From a candidate division FCPU426 bacterium (GTDB lineage: Bacteria; Oederibacteriota; Muellerivitia; Muellerivitales; Muellerivitaceae), in the NCBI GenBank assembly GCA_003136635.1, contig PLFD01000032.1:85541-138044 (forward strand): DNA of 52,504 bases. Direction: 5' to 3'. The translations under genes and the position numbers were made by a program. This document shows positions 25,197 to 34,565 of this stretch, one piece after another. Under the pieces are notes generated by a model. The model was given only the letters and a program-made list of their open reading frames with translations, did not search any database and was not told the origin of the DNA. How positions within the stretch are numbered: position 1 is the stretch's first letter; the number at the start of each line of letters is the position of its first letter.

Positions 25197-26242
25197 AAAG
25201 AATCCTGATCGTTAAATTAAGGCCTCTGGGCGACGCTGTTTTGGCGGGCACCTGTTTTGAGGCGGTACGGGAAGCCTTTCCCAAAGCCTGGATCACCGCG
25301 CTGGTACAGCCTCCCGTCCATGAGCTTTACAAAAAAACCGACTGGGTTAACGAAGTTATGGCCTACCACCGGGGAGCGATCGACCGTAAATCTTTTTTGA
25401 CCCGTGTGACAAAAAATTACCGCATCACGCAGGCGATTAAAAAAAGACACTTTGATCTGGCCATCGACCTTTCAGCCTCCCACCGCAGCGCCCAACTGAT
25501 TACCTGGGGTCAGGCCGGTTTCAAAATCGGGCTGGGACTTCCGGGCATTAAACAGTTTTACGATTTAAGCGCGCCCGCGGAGGATGAGCTGAAAGTTTCA
25601 GCCACCGAACTGGACAGGCGGGTACTGGCCCTGATAGGGATTGAACCCAAACCCCATGACAGACCGGGAGGCTATTGGCCTGTGCCGGCGGAGATGGCCG
25701 AGTATGCGGATACTTTTTGGAAAGCCAACGAGTTTTCGGAACACGACATTGTGGTGGCGCTGAATCCCTTCGCCAGCTGTATGAGTAAAGAATGGTACTC
25801 GGACAAATGGGCGGTCGTGATTAAAGAACTCTTGAGCCACGGCGTTAAGCTGTTTTTCACCTGCGCTCCGCTGGAACGAAAAGGATTGGAAAAGATAGAA
25901 AAGGCTGCCGGACGGACTTTGCCGGTTTACGCGGGAAGCGCCCTGGGCCCCTTGATGGGGCTTTATAAAAAAGCCACCGCGGTGGTCAGCGTGGATTCGG
26001 GGCCCCGGCATTTGGCGGCGGCGGTGGGAACCAAAACATTAACTATCTGGGGGCCTGAGCCGGTGAACCGCTGGCACCCTTACTACATTGAAAATCACCC
26101 GATTGTGATGAAGGCGGTCTTTTGCCGCCCCTGCGGGTTGTCGGTCTGTATCGAAATGAAGCATGAATGCATGGTGAAACTGGAACCGGCGCCGGTCATC
26201 GCCGAGCTCAAACAACTCCTCAAAAGAACTGTAGGCGTTTGA
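25193..26242 (+). CDS. glycosyltransferase family 9 (heptosyltransferase-like)
   Basis: TTG 25193 overlaps the previous stop as TTGA, with AAGGGG about eight bases upstream. The 349-residue GT-B protein begins ILIVKLRPLGDAVLAGTCFEAV and contains DLAIDLSASHRSAQLI, VALNPFASCMSKEWYSDKW, VVSVDSGPRHLAAAVGTKTLTIWGPE and a cysteine cluster CRPCGLSVCIEMKHEC. The middle motif departs from the usual GxxxxxKRW (here CMSKEWYSDKW), so the acceptor or donor may differ from neighbouring paralogues. Likely an LPS or surface glycan sugar transferase acting at the cytoplasmic side of the inner membrane. Confidence 0.88.
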   Translation: MKRILIVKLRPLGDAVLAGTCFEAVREAFPKAWITALVQPPVHELYKKTDWVNEVMAYHRGAIDRKSFLTRVTKNYRITQAIKKRHFDLAIDLSASHRSAQLITWGQAGFKIGLGLPGIKQFYDLSAPAEDELKVSATELDRRVLALIGIEPKPHDRPGGYWPVPAEMAEYADTFWKANEFSEHDIVVALNPFASCMSKEWYSDKWAVVIKELLSHGVKLFFTCAPLERKGLEKIEKAAGRTLPVYAGSALGPLMGLYKKATAVVSVDSGPRHLAAAVGTKTLTIWGPEPVNRWHPYYIENHPIVMKAVFCRPCGLSVCIEMKHECMVKLEPAPVIAELKQLLKRTVGV

Positions 26243-26244
26243 GC

Positions 26245-27267
26245 GTGAAAGAAATCAATAAAATTCTAATCATCCGCCCCAAGTTTTTGGGCGATTTGAT
26301 TCTGGCTACCGGATTGGTGGAGGTTATTCATCAAAATAATCCTCAGGCGGAAGTATGGTTTTTAAGCGAAAGCGGTTATAGCGAGGCGTTAGCCCATCAC
26401 CCCAAGATCGCGGGTGTGTTTGCCTTTGACGCCAAACGGAAGAACAACCTCTTTTATCTTTTGGGTTTTTACGGGGAAATGGGCCGCCACCACTTTGACG
26501 CGGTCCTGGATTTATTTGGGAATCCCCGGTCGGCCCAGATGGCTTTCTTCAGCGGGGCCAAAACACGGGTGGGCTACAACTTGCGGGGCAGAAGCTGGGC
26601 TTACAACCAAATTGCGGTACCTTCTTCAGCGCCTTTGCCCTCGGGCCGCAGACGTGTGATCGAATCTTACTTAGACCAGGTGCGGGCTTTGGGTTATACC
26701 CCTACGCCGTCTTACCAAACCACTCTGGAAGTCAGCGATGATGAAAAAATTTATGTGCGCAAACTGTTTGACCGGGCGGGGATTAAACTGGGACAAAAGA
26801 CGGCGGTGCTGACGCCGGGAGCTTCCTGGCCGGCCAAGCATTGGTCTCTCGATAAGTTTATCGAACTGGGGTTTATGCTGCAGGGGCAGGGCATCCGGCC
26901 CATCTATATCTTTGGTCCCAAAGAAGCAGTTTTGGCCCAGGAGTTTGAGGGACGGATGAACAAAGACTGGCTTTACTTAAACCAGCCTTCGTTGAGGGGA
27001 TTGATAGCCTTTATTGAGGCGGCGGATATTTTGATCTCCAATGATTCGGGTCCGATGCACATTGGTCCGGCGGTAGGGACGCCGACGTTAGGCATTTTCG
27101 GTCCCGGCGAACCTGAAATATGGTTTCCTTACGATAAACCCCACCAATTTCTTTACGCCGAGGTTACCTGCAGTCACTGCGGTTTGGACGAGTGCCCCTG
27201 GATGACCTGCATGGACCGGCTATCTTCAGTGGATGCCATGAAGCGCATTGTAGCGATGCTGGCTTAA
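26245..27267 (+). CDS. glycosyltransferase family 9 (heptosyltransferase-like)
   Basis: Start GTG 26245 lies just after the previous stop; TTG 26239, overlapping it as TTGA, is the alternative, and a much longer reading from ATG 26167 is rejected because it runs through the end of the neighbouring gene. The 340-residue protein has ILIIRPKFLGDLILATGLVEVI, TPGASWPAKHWSLDKFIEL, ISNDSGPMHIGPAVGTPTLGIFGPGEPEIWFPY and CSHCGLDECPWMTC. It is part of the continuous GT9 block; the sugar and acceptor are not known. Confidence 0.88.
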   Translation: MKEINKILIIRPKFLGDLILATGLVEVIHQNNPQAEVWFLSESGYSEALAHHPKIAGVFAFDAKRKNNLFYLLGFYGEMGRHHFDAVLDLFGNPRSAQMAFFSGAKTRVGYNLRGRSWAYNQIAVPSSAPLPSGRRRVIESYLDQVRALGYTPTPSYQTTLEVSDDEKIYVRKLFDRAGIKLGQKTAVLTPGASWPAKHWSLDKFIELGFMLQGQGIRPIYIFGPKEAVLAQEFEGRMNKDWLYLNQPSLRGLIAFIEAADILISNDSGPMHIGPAVGTPTLGIFGPGEPEIWFPYDKPHQFLYAEVTCSHCGLDECPWMTCMDRLSSVDAMKRIVAMLA

Positions 27268-27286
27268 TTTTGATAAAGAGTAATAG

Positions 27287-28666
27287 ATGAAAGTTACTAT
27301 TAACCGATTTCAATTTATGGTTTTATTCGTAATGCTTTACGCTTTTAGAACCTTCTTTGGGTTATCCAAGCTTTTTTACGGCGATTCAGATATAAACCGC
27401 GACGCGTTTCAGACTTATTTAATCGGTTTAAAATTTTATACCACCCACAATTGGCCTTATTTTGGGCCGGATCAATACGACCAAACCACCGGGTTTCACT
27501 TTCAAATCGCCGGGGCCCTCGAAGGACTCATGGTGGGTCTGCCTTTTTGGATTTGGCATATTCCTGAAGCGCCCTTTTTATTTTTAAATCTATTGTCCCT
27601 TTCGGCGCTCGCCTTACTGGCCTGGTATCTCAGCAAGAAGTTTAAAAACCTCTCGATGACTTTTATTTTCATCTGGTTGTCCCTGATGCCTTGGACTTTG
27701 AACCAATCCACCCACGTTTTTAATGTTTCTTATCTTTTATCGGGGAGCGTTATTTTCTTTTTGGGTTTTTTTGAGGCGGTTCCCGAATTTTCGATTCAAT
27801 GGCTTTCCCCAGCCTGGGCTTTCGCCCTGATGGGTTTTGGGCTTTTTTGGGATATGCAGTTTCACCAGTCCTGGATTTTATTGGCTCCGTTTACGGCGGG
27901 GTCCTGGATTTGGCGGCGGAAATCAAAATTAAATTCCAAAGGCGAGTTGATAGGTTTTGTATTAGGTTCGATTTTGCCTTTTGATTGTTTACTGCCAACT
28001 TTGATTCAATATGGCTTTTTAAAACCCACCGGCGGATTAACCCATGCGGCCACGCTGTTTAATTTTGATAACTTTAAAATAGTCATCACTATTTTAGCCC
28101 GTTATTTTTCTCTGCCGTCTTTTGAAATGCCCCGTTTTATGGGGGGGAGTACTATTGAACGCAGGGCTTTTTTATTACAAATCCCATTCGTGATTCCGAC
28201 AGCGTTTTTGTTAATCCTGGTGGGATGGATTCAGCCTTTTGTTCTGCTTTGGTACCCATTCTCAGCCGGTTTGATTCGAGTGCACCGCTTGTCAGGTTAC
28301 CCATGGATCAAATGGGAAAGGAATCATTTCGTGGTTCGATTGTACCTGTTGGCGGTATTGGGTTTTTTGCTGGTTTGGGTTTGTTTTTGGTTCGCCACCA
28401 CCGGCCCTTCAGCGCACATGTATTACGTTCTTTTGCCCATGGTGGCCGCTTATTCTTTCGCGGTTTGGGACAAGCTGGCTTTGAAACCGATTGTGCGGAG
28501 TTTAGCGATTGTCTGCGTGTTCGCGAGCTTGTGGTTTCAAACGGGAGTGGCTTGTTTACAAATGAGCGGCGATTCCCTGTATCAAGACCGAGGCCGAATT
28601 GTTCACGCGATCCATGAAAAGGACTATCGACTGCTGGGAGACCGGCGCTCCTGGGTGATTTATTGA
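27287..28666 (+). CDS. multi-pass GT-C-like glycosyltransferase or membrane protein
   Basis: This 459-residue protein has about ten transmembrane helices. After the first helix comes a loop with paired acidic residues, YGDSDINRDAFQTYLIGLK, then HNWPYFGPDQYDQTTGFHFQ, in the place where GT-C enzymes (ArnT/PMT type) carry their catalytic Asp. Other loops are short; a final periplasmic piece HEKDYRLLGDRRSWVIY closes the protein. An AAAGAG site lies before ATG 27287. The position after three GT9 genes suggests transfer of a lipid-linked sugar to LPS or another envelope glycan. The GT-C call rests on topology and the acidic loop only. Confidence 0.65.
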   Translation: MKVTINRFQFMVLFVMLYAFRTFFGLSKLFYGDSDINRDAFQTYLIGLKFYTTHNWPYFGPDQYDQTTGFHFQIAGALEGLMVGLPFWIWHIPEAPFLFLNLLSLSALALLAWYLSKKFKNLSMTFIFIWLSLMPWTLNQSTHVFNVSYLLSGSVIFFLGFFEAVPEFSIQWLSPAWAFALMGFGLFWDMQFHQSWILLAPFTAGSWIWRRKSKLNSKGELIGFVLGSILPFDCLLPTLIQYGFLKPTGGLTHAATLFNFDNFKIVITILARYFSLPSFEMPRFMGGSTIERRAFLLQIPFVIPTAFLLILVGWIQPFVLLWYPFSAGLIRVHRLSGYPWIKWERNHFVVRLYLLAVLGFLLVWVCFWFATTGPSAHMYYVLLPMVAAYSFAVWDKLALKPIVRSLAIVCVFASLWFQTGVACLQMSGDSLYQDRGRIVHAIHEKDYRLLGDRRSWVIY

Positions 28667-28720
28667 GCGCCTGACCCGATTTGACGAGTGACCCGAGGGT
28701 TAATTTCCGCTTTACCAAGC

Positions 28721-28749
28721 TTTCCCTGATAGGGCCTTTTGCCTATAAT
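28721..28749 (+). promoter_or_regulatory. candidate sigma-70 promoter for ilvE
   Basis: A perfect TATAAT lies at 28744-28749, with a poor -35 (TTTCCC, 28721-28726) 17 bp upstream. The ilvE GTG follows 35 bp later behind GAGGAG, so the gene probably starts its own transcript. Confidence 0.5.
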
Positions 28750-28784
28750 GCACCCACTTTTATCCCCCTATCGAGGAGTCTCCC

Positions 28785-29702
28785 GTGTTCGGCAAAGGCA
28801 AAATTTGGATGGATGGCAAGTTAGTGGATTGGAAGAAAGCCCAGATTCACGTTTTGTCGCATGTGGTTCATTACGGCTCCAGCATTTTTGAGGGGCTTCG
28901 CTGTTACCAGACCAAAAACGGATCGGCTATTTTCCGCCTGGAAGAGCATATTGACCGTCTGTACGATTCGGGCAAAATTTACCGAATGGAAATACCTTAT
29001 ACCAAGAAACAATTTATGGACGCCGTGGTTAAAGTGGTGAAAGTGAACAAGCTCAAGTCCTGCTATATCCGTCCGGTAGTCTTTCGCGGCTACGGCACGA
29101 TGGGAGTCAACCCTCTTAAGAATCCATTGAACTGCGCTATCGCGGCCTGGAGCTGGGGGACTTATCTGGGCGAAGAGGCTTTGGAAAAAGGAATTAAGGT
29201 TCGCATTTCTTCCTGGCACCGCCAGGCGCCCAACACCTTTCCCAGTCTGGCCAAGGCCGGCGGCAATTATTTGAATTCTCAATTGATCAAGATGGAAGCT
29301 TTGCAGGACGGTTTTGACGAGGGTATCGCTTTGGACAGCTACGGTTATGTTTCCGAGGGATCGGGAGAGAATGTTTTTATTGTGAAGAACGGGGTCATTT
29401 TTACCCCTCCGACCAGCTCGGCCATTTTGCCCGGTATCACCCGCCACTCGATGTTTGTGATCGCCCGCGACATGGGAATGGAAGTCCGCCAGCAGGTTTT
29501 GCCCCGGGAAAGCTTATATATCGCGGATGAAGTGTTTTTGACAGGCACGGCGGCGGAATTGACGCCCGTTTCGTCGATTGACGGTATTGTGATTGGGACG
29601 GGGAAACGCGGACCGGTTACGGAAAAACTTCAAAAAGCTTTCTTTGATATTTTGAAAGGGGAAACACCCGATCGTTTTGATTGGCTGACCCCTGTTGAAT
29701 AA
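28785..29702 (+). CDS. ilvE: branched-chain amino acid aminotransferase
   Basis: IlvE interconverts leucine, isoleucine and valine with their keto acids, using glutamate and PLP (fold type IV). The 305-residue protein has [45 protein letters not shown] with the PLP lysine, [24 protein letters not shown], and [17 protein letters not shown]. All class IV landmarks are present and the length is normal. The start GTG 28785 is supported by GAGGAG just upstream. It stands alone among glycosyltransferases; a role in making an amino sugar has no support, so ordinary amino acid metabolism is the call. Confidence 0.94.
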   Translation: MFGKGKIWMDGKLVDWKKAQIHVLSHVVHYGSSIFEGLRCYQTKNGSAIFRLEEHIDRLYDSGKIYRMEIPYTKKQFMDAVVKVVKVNKLKSCYIRPVVFRGYGTMGVNPLKNPLNCAIAAWSWGTYLGEEALEKGIKVRISSWHRQAPNTFPSLAKAGGNYLNSQLIKMEALQDGFDEGIALDSYGYVSEGSGENVFIVKNGVIFTPPTSSAILPGITRHSMFVIARDMGMEVRQQVLPRESLYIADEVFLTGTAAELTPVSSIDGIVIGTGKRGPVTEKLQKAFFDILKGETPDRFDWLTPVE

Positions 29703-29708
29703 ATAGGA

Positions 29709-30764
29709 ATGTCCCTGCCCGCCGCCGAACCGAAACGGATTTTGCTGATTCGTCTCAAAGGTATCGGGGACGTGATTCTTTCGACGCCTCTTTTTCGGGC
29801 TTTGAAGAAAAAATATCCCTCGGCACAAATTGATATGGTTACCCGGACCCTTTGCGAACCCATTGTCCGGCATAACCCCTATTTAAACCGTGTCATTATT
29901 TATCCTGAAAAACCCGCGTCTTTCGGCCAAATGGCCCGCTTTGTGAAAAGACTGCGTGATGAACAATATGACTGGGTGGTGGATTTGGCCGCCGAGCCGC
30001 GGTCCGCCTGGCTGACTTTTTTCACCGGCGCGCCTTTGAGGGCGGGATACGCTTTTCATCTTCGCCAGTGGGCCTTTAACCGCCGGATTCCCAAAAACAA
30101 AATCCGCAAATATCAGGCCGAAGTGAATTTGGACATTATCCGGGCGCTGGGCGTGCCGGATCAGGGCAATCAAACCGAAATTGTTTTGGACCGGGACGTT
30201 AAGGTATTGGCTGAACAGTATTTTGCCCAGGCTGAAATTAAAAATCTCAAATTTCGGATAGGATTAAATCCCACAGGAACCTGGCCCTCAAAACGCTGGC
30301 CGTTGGCTCATTGGAAAGAATTGATTGAATTGATTAATGAGGAATTGGGAGTAAAGCCTATTCTGTTTGGTGGGCCCGGCGAAGAAGGATTGATCAACGA
30401 GATACGAGCGGGGGTTGAAGATTTGAGTCTGTTGAAACCACCCACCACTCTTTCACAGGCGGCGGCTTTTGTGTCCAATTTAGATTTGTTGATCGGCAAC
30501 GATGGAACGCCCCAGCATTTGGCCCAGGCCTTTGGCACCAAAAGCCTGACCCTTTGCGGACCCCACTGGGGGATGAGCTGGACGAAGCCGGGGGATGTGC
30601 GGCACCGCTATCTTCAGTACTTTTTGGATTGCGGACCCTGCGATTTGAACGCCTGTCCTTTTCCGGTAAAGGCTGAACAGGGCGGACACGCGCATCAGGA
30701 ATGTTTGATGAAAATTACGCCAAAGACGGTTCTGGGCGCTTTAAAAGAAATGTTACAGCCGTAA
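29709..30764 (+). CDS. glycosyltransferase family 9 (heptosyltransferase-like)
   Basis: This 351-residue protein begins ILLIRLKGIGDVILSTPLFRAL and shows DWVVDLAAEPRSAWLTFFTGA, GLNPTGTWPSKRWPLAHWKELI, IGNDGTPQHLAQAFGTKSLTLCGPHWG and a cysteine-rich end (CGPCDLNACPFPVKAEQGG, then HQECLM). The usual SGPxHL motif reads DGTPQHL here, a departure from its paralogues. It starts 6 bp after ilvE, so the two are probably co-transcribed. Its last 50 bp overlap tail-to-tail with the YfhO-like gene on the other strand. Confidence 0.88.
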   Translation: MSLPAAEPKRILLIRLKGIGDVILSTPLFRALKKKYPSAQIDMVTRTLCEPIVRHNPYLNRVIIYPEKPASFGQMARFVKRLRDEQYDWVVDLAAEPRSAWLTFFTGAPLRAGYAFHLRQWAFNRRIPKNKIRKYQAEVNLDIIRALGVPDQGNQTEIVLDRDVKVLAEQYFAQAEIKNLKFRIGLNPTGTWPSKRWPLAHWKELIELINEELGVKPILFGGPGEEGLINEIRAGVEDLSLLKPPTTLSQAAAFVSNLDLLIGNDGTPQHLAQAFGTKSLTLCGPHWGMSWTKPGDVRHRYLQYFLDCGPCDLNACPFPVKAEQGGHAHQECLMKITPKTVLGALKEMLQP

Positions 30765-32763
30765 AGATAAGTCCCGCAAAAGTTAATAGACTCACAAACA
30801 AACCCAACTTAAAACTGGCAGGTTCGTACCGAAGGTCGACGGCTTGACCGCCTTCAACCGGAACGCATTGAAATAAACTATCAGCCAGAAACAAGTCCTG
30901 AGGATTACCGTTCACCCAGACTCTCCATCCGGGCATAGCGTTTTGGGTGATGACTAAATAACCCGATTTGTTTTTAGGAATCAAATAATGGTTTTCTGGG
31001 TTTGCCTGATCGGCAAGAGAGTGATTAGGTTTGAGGGAAGCTGGTTCTTTTTCCAGATAAAGTTTTGTTGCTGGATTGCTTTGACCGGAAGCGAAGGTTT
31101 TGAAAATTTCTTTTCGGTCTCCCGAAGAGATGTCGCCTTTGTAGATAAAAGCTCTTCCAAGAGAATGAGGGTTTTTCCACAAGGTCCAACTTTGCAATGT
31201 TCCCGCTTTGAGGAAGGGTTTTGGCATTTTAGATTCGTTTAAAAGAATCGCATCTACCCCCAACAAATCCAGCAGATGACCTTGAGAATAAGGGAAACCG
31301 TATTTGAAATAGATCGCGGTGTCCATCACGCTCCAACTGGGCCAGGTGGAACTATAAGCATTGGCTAACGGAAGAGAAGCGTATAGGTTGGAATTGGGTA
31401 CAAAGTATTTAAAACGTGGTTTCAACTCAGGGTCGGGTAGAGGTTGATAAAGCTGACCGCTTTCTTTTTCATCCACCAGCACCAGCAGACGGCCTGAGTT
31501 TAAGCTGTTTTTTATGATTTGAGAGGTTTGATCGATTTGAACGCAGGGAGGAAGAAGGTTTCGCTCAAGCGGGTGAGACCAAATTGGTATAAGAAGATCC
31601 AGCAGGGCTAAAAGCAATAGCACCCATTTCCAATGGCCCGCTTTGGGGTAAAGATTTTCCCATAAAAGTCCCAGGGTAATTAGTTCCACAAAGTTTAATA
31701 ACACCCAGGCTTTGGCTGGTTCTAAAAAAGCCGGAGGGATTATATGTAAGAAATGAAGACAGTAGGTGAAAAAGCCAAAAGTCCAGAGACAGGAAGCCAG
31801 TAAGCCGGAAACCCAAAAACGGGTAAGAATAGTCCATTCTTTGAAACGAAAAAGGCTGAGAAAGAAAATAGCCAGAGGAATGAGTCCGGTATAGAGATTG
31901 AAATAAAAATAAGTGGGAGAAACCACATAATCCGGCAGGCCTTTTTGAGCCAGCGCGTCGGGACGCAGAAAGGTGAGCAGGTTGCTGAGCGGCAAAACAA
32001 AGTCGGGATTGTTCGTGACGGCGGGAAGGCGTACGGCCTGGAAAAGAAAATATTCTACCGAGGGAAGCCATTGGCCTGCAGTAACTAGCAGGGCAAGGGC
32101 CATGGGGAAAATGAGTTTTTCAATTGAGCGGAAACAAATGGCCGTGTAGAGGAAAAGGCCGATGAGCGTGTAGAGAAGGGTTTGGGGATATCCGGCTAGT
32201 ATTTGCAGCGCAAGGGCCAGACCTAGTTTGAACCGGCCCCCATTGTTATCTGTCAGGGTTTCCCGTGCCCCGATAAAAATCCAGGGAATCCAGGCCATGG
32301 CGTCCATGGGAGAGTTGCTGCCTAAATGGTTGTAGGCGCATCCGTTGAGCAGAGCTAAGGAGGCGCTGAAGAAAGCGGCAAAAGGCTGGGCGCCCAATTG
32401 AATGAGAAAAAAATAAATTCCCGCCGAAAAGATCAGTAAGTGAATAATACCCGAATAGTTCCAGGCATTCAGGCCGAACTGGGTAAAGAGCCATGTGCCC
32501 GGATAAAAGACTTCGGTGGACCAGGAGGCGAGCCAGGGAAGACCGAAAGCGGACAGAGGATTCCAAAGAGGAATGCGCCCTGCCTGAAGCGCCGTGAGGA
32601 CCGACCAGCGGACGGGCAAATTCCAGGTGTCGTTTTCGGGGCAGGCTGTGTGGAGATCGGGGTGAAGCAAAAGACGGCCATAGGCAGTGAATGACAGAGC
32701 GACCAAACCCAGAAAGAAAAGAAATGCGGGTTGGTTGGATAACAATGATTGGTTTTTTTTCAC
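30715..32763 (-). CDS. YfhO-like multi-pass membrane protein
   Basis: This 682-residue protein from GTG 32763 is supported by AAAGG eight bases upstream; TTG 32796, four bases after bioB, is the alternative and adds 11 residues. It has roughly a dozen transmembrane helices and the YfhO-family pattern: a first periplasmic loop with RIPLWNPLSAFGLPWLA, then SPMDAMAWIPW, and a C-terminal beta-rich region NAMPGWRVWVNG with YEPASFKLGL before a last helix. YfhO proteins belong to the GT-C superfamily and are linked to glycosylation of teichoic acids or other surface polymers. It lies directly after bioB on the minus strand and converges on the GT9 block. Confidence 0.85.
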   Translation of the reverse strand: MKKNQSLLSNQPAFLFFLGLVALSFTAYGRLLLHPDLHTACPENDTWNLPVRWSVLTALQAGRIPLWNPLSAFGLPWLASWSTEVFYPGTWLFTQFGLNAWNYSGIIHLLIFSAGIYFFLIQLGAQPFAAFFSASLALLNGCAYNHLGSNSPMDAMAWIPWIFIGARETLTDNNGGRFKLGLALALQILAGYPQTLLYTLIGLFLYTAICFRSIEKLIFPMALALLVTAGQWLPSVEYFLFQAVRLPAVTNNPDFVLPLSNLLTFLRPDALAQKGLPDYVVSPTYFYFNLYTGLIPLAIFFLSLFRFKEWTILTRFWVSGLLASCLWTFGFFTYCLHFLHIIPPAFLEPAKAWVLLNFVELITLGLLWENLYPKAGHWKWVLLLLALLDLLIPIWSHPLERNLLPPCVQIDQTSQIIKNSLNSGRLLVLVDEKESGQLYQPLPDPELKPRFKYFVPNSNLYASLPLANAYSSTWPSWSVMDTAIYFKYGFPYSQGHLLDLLGVDAILLNESKMPKPFLKAGTLQSWTLWKNPHSLGRAFIYKGDISSGDRKEIFKTFASGQSNPATKLYLEKEPASLKPNHSLADQANPENHYLIPKNKSGYLVITQNAMPGWRVWVNGNPQDLFLADSLFQCVPVEGGQAVDLRYEPASFKLGLFVSLLTFAGLIFTAVTFLLKRPEPSLA

Positions 32764-32800
32764 AGGCGTTGCCTTTGAAAGAAGCAGTGAAAGCAACTTG

Positions 32801-33817
32801 CTAGACGTTGAATTCTCCTCCAGCTACTTCGGGAACCAGACCCATGTCTTTAATCATTTGATGATCGGCGTCCTGGCCCTGACCGCCGGTAGTCAGGTAA
32901 CCGTTGGTGAAAATCGAATTGGCCACATATAAAACGAGAGGCTGAAGGGCGCGGAAGGTAACTTCCCGTCCGCCGGCGGCGCGGACGTCCACGTCGGGGT
33001 GAACAAAACGGAAAAGGCTCAAGACCCTTAAGGCGTAATAGGGTTCAACCTTGGGCAGGTGGGCGAAAGGCGTTCCGGGCCGGGGATCTAAAAAGTTCAC
33101 GGGTACGGAAGTGGCTCCCACTTCCCGAAGGGCGTAGCAGAGTTCGATGACGTCGTCGATTTCCTCGCCCATGCCGACGATACCGCCGGAACAGACTTCC
33201 ATTCCGGCTTCTTTGGCGTAGCGGGTGGTTTGAACCCGGTCGGAGTATTTGTGAGTGGAGACAATATTGCTGTAAAGGCGCTCGGAGGTTTCCAGATTGT
33301 GGTTAAAACGATCCACACCCGCCTCAGCCAAACGTTTGGCTTTTTCCTGGGTTAAGATGCCGAGCGAGGTACAAACCTTCACACCCACTTCGGCTTTAAT
33401 TCGACGGGTGGCTTCGCAAAGGACGTCCAAATCACGGTTGCTGGGTCCGCGGGTGGCGGTGACCATGCAGTATTTCCACGCGCCGGCGGCTTTGGCTTTG
33501 CGGGCACCATCGACAAGAGCTTCCACTTCCATCATGGGATACTCGGGAGAAGGGGTTGTGTATTTGGACGATTGGGAGCAAAAGCCGCAATCTTCCGGAC
33601 AGGCGCCCGACTTGGCGTTTTGTAAAACGTGAATGCGCACTTTGTTGCCGTGAAAATGGCGTCGAACCTTATAGGCGGCGTGAATAATGGAAAGAGTTTC
33701 TTCGGCGCTCGCGGTTAGTACGGCTTTGGCTTCTTCTTTAGTAGGAGCCAACTTTTGAAGGGCTTTTTCGGCCAAGTTGTCCCATAACGGAGTAGTTTGA
33801 GAGGGAGCTAGAATCAT
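32801..33817 (-). CDS. bioB: biotin synthase
   Basis: BioB inserts sulfur into dethiobiotin, a radical SAM reaction using a [4Fe-4S] and a sacrificial [2Fe-2S] cluster. The 338-residue protein starts at ATG 33817, with AAGGAC about seven bases before; 16 extra upstream residues in the longer reading have no support. The radical SAM cysteines lie in CPEDCGFCSQSSKY, followed by GAWKYCMVTATRGPSNRD, NHNLETSERLY, EVCSGGIVGMGE, VNFLDPRPGTP and VRAAGGRE (the cluster arginine). The other biotin genes are not in the window. Confidence 0.96.
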   Translation of the reverse strand: MILAPSQTTPLWDNLAEKALQKLAPTKEEAKAVLTASAEETLSIIHAAYKVRRHFHGNKVRIHVLQNAKSGACPEDCGFCSQSSKYTTPSPEYPMMEVEALVDGARKAKAAGAWKYCMVTATRGPSNRDLDVLCEATRRIKAEVGVKVCTSLGILTQEKAKRLAEAGVDRFNHNLETSERLYSNIVSTHKYSDRVQTTRYAKEAGMEVCSGGIVGMGEEIDDVIELCYALREVGATSVPVNFLDPRPGTPFAHLPKVEPYYALRVLSLFRFVHPDVDVRAAGGREVTFRALQPLVLYVANSIFTNGYLTTGGQGQDADHQMIKDMGLVPEVAGGEFNV

Positions 33818-33949
33818 GAGTTCGTCCTTTTCCTTGAGGAAATCAGAAGACGCCGAGTATAACACGGCTCTTTAAATTACGGATTGGCTAAAAAAATGCC
33901 AACTTCGGTTTGATTTCTTTTATTCTTGATCATATTGAGAAAGGTATTT

Positions 33950-34552
33950 ATGGATAAGCCGCGTCAAAAAAAGAAAACTCCCCGACTTCTCCAGTTCCTT
34001 ATGGGTTATGGGACAGGATTTATTTGCTGGCTGGCGGGACTTCATTGTCTGGTAGTTGACTCGCAGGGCAATGTTTCCATCTCGGGCAAAAGACTTCGGA
34101 AACATTTGTTCAAAGTTTTCATGTGGACTTTGGAGATTGGCCTGCTTTTAAACCTGATGTCCATTTACCGCAATTGGATAATGGGGGCGGCTGTTTTTGA
34201 AATTGAAATAGCTTTTGTGGTGAAGTCGGTGATCTTTTTGTATATCAAAGTTTTTTGGCCAAGAGTGTTTCCGGAAATACTTCCGGGAATGCATGTGTTT
34301 TTCTGCCCTCAATGCTACCAAAAGCAAACTTTTAAGTTTTTACCGGTTTCATTCCAGTACGGCTTTTTTGTTACCTATCTTTGCAAGTACTGCGCTTGTC
34401 TGGTGAGCGGCTGGGGAGAACAGATTTTTTATCCGGTAAATGTCCCGCTTAAAAAAATAAAGCCATCTTTATCGAAAACGATCCCTGCGGCTGTGCTGGC
34501 GATAGTTTTGGGATTCGCAGTGTTTCGGTTTATTTGGAGTTTTTTCTCTTAG
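33950..34552 (+). CDS. membrane protein with a split zinc-ribbon-like cysteine motif
   Basis: This 200-residue protein starts at ATG 33950 behind GAAAGG. A lysine/arginine-rich N-terminus (DKPRQKKKTPRLLQ) leads into hydrophobic segments at about residues 20-35, 56-72 and 85-102, with another at the C-terminus (about 178-198). Between them, FFCPQCYQKQTFKF and YLCKYCACLVSG form two CxxC pairs about 30 residues apart, as in zinc ribbons. No family was recognised. It is transcribed away from bioB and converges with the DUF1223 gene. Confidence 0.6.
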   Translation: MDKPRQKKKTPRLLQFLMGYGTGFICWLAGLHCLVVDSQGNVSISGKRLRKHLFKVFMWTLEIGLLLNLMSIYRNWIMGAAVFEIEIAFVVKSVIFLYIKVFWPRVFPEILPGMHVFFCPQCYQKQTFKFLPVSFQYGFFVTYLCKYCACLVSGWGEQIFYPVNVPLKKIKPSLSKTIPAAVLAIVLGFAVFRFIWSFFS

Positions 34553-34565
34553 CTCTAAAATCTTA

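Noticed and set aside
28821..29447. 208-codon reading frame on the minus strand inside ilvE
   Set aside because: It is antisense to a complete aminotransferase gene with all family motifs, with no start signal or domain.
28785..29702. ilvE as part of an amino-sugar pathway for LPS
   Set aside because: Its motifs are those of a branched-chain aminotransferase and it has its own candidate promoter; no sugar nucleotide genes flank it.
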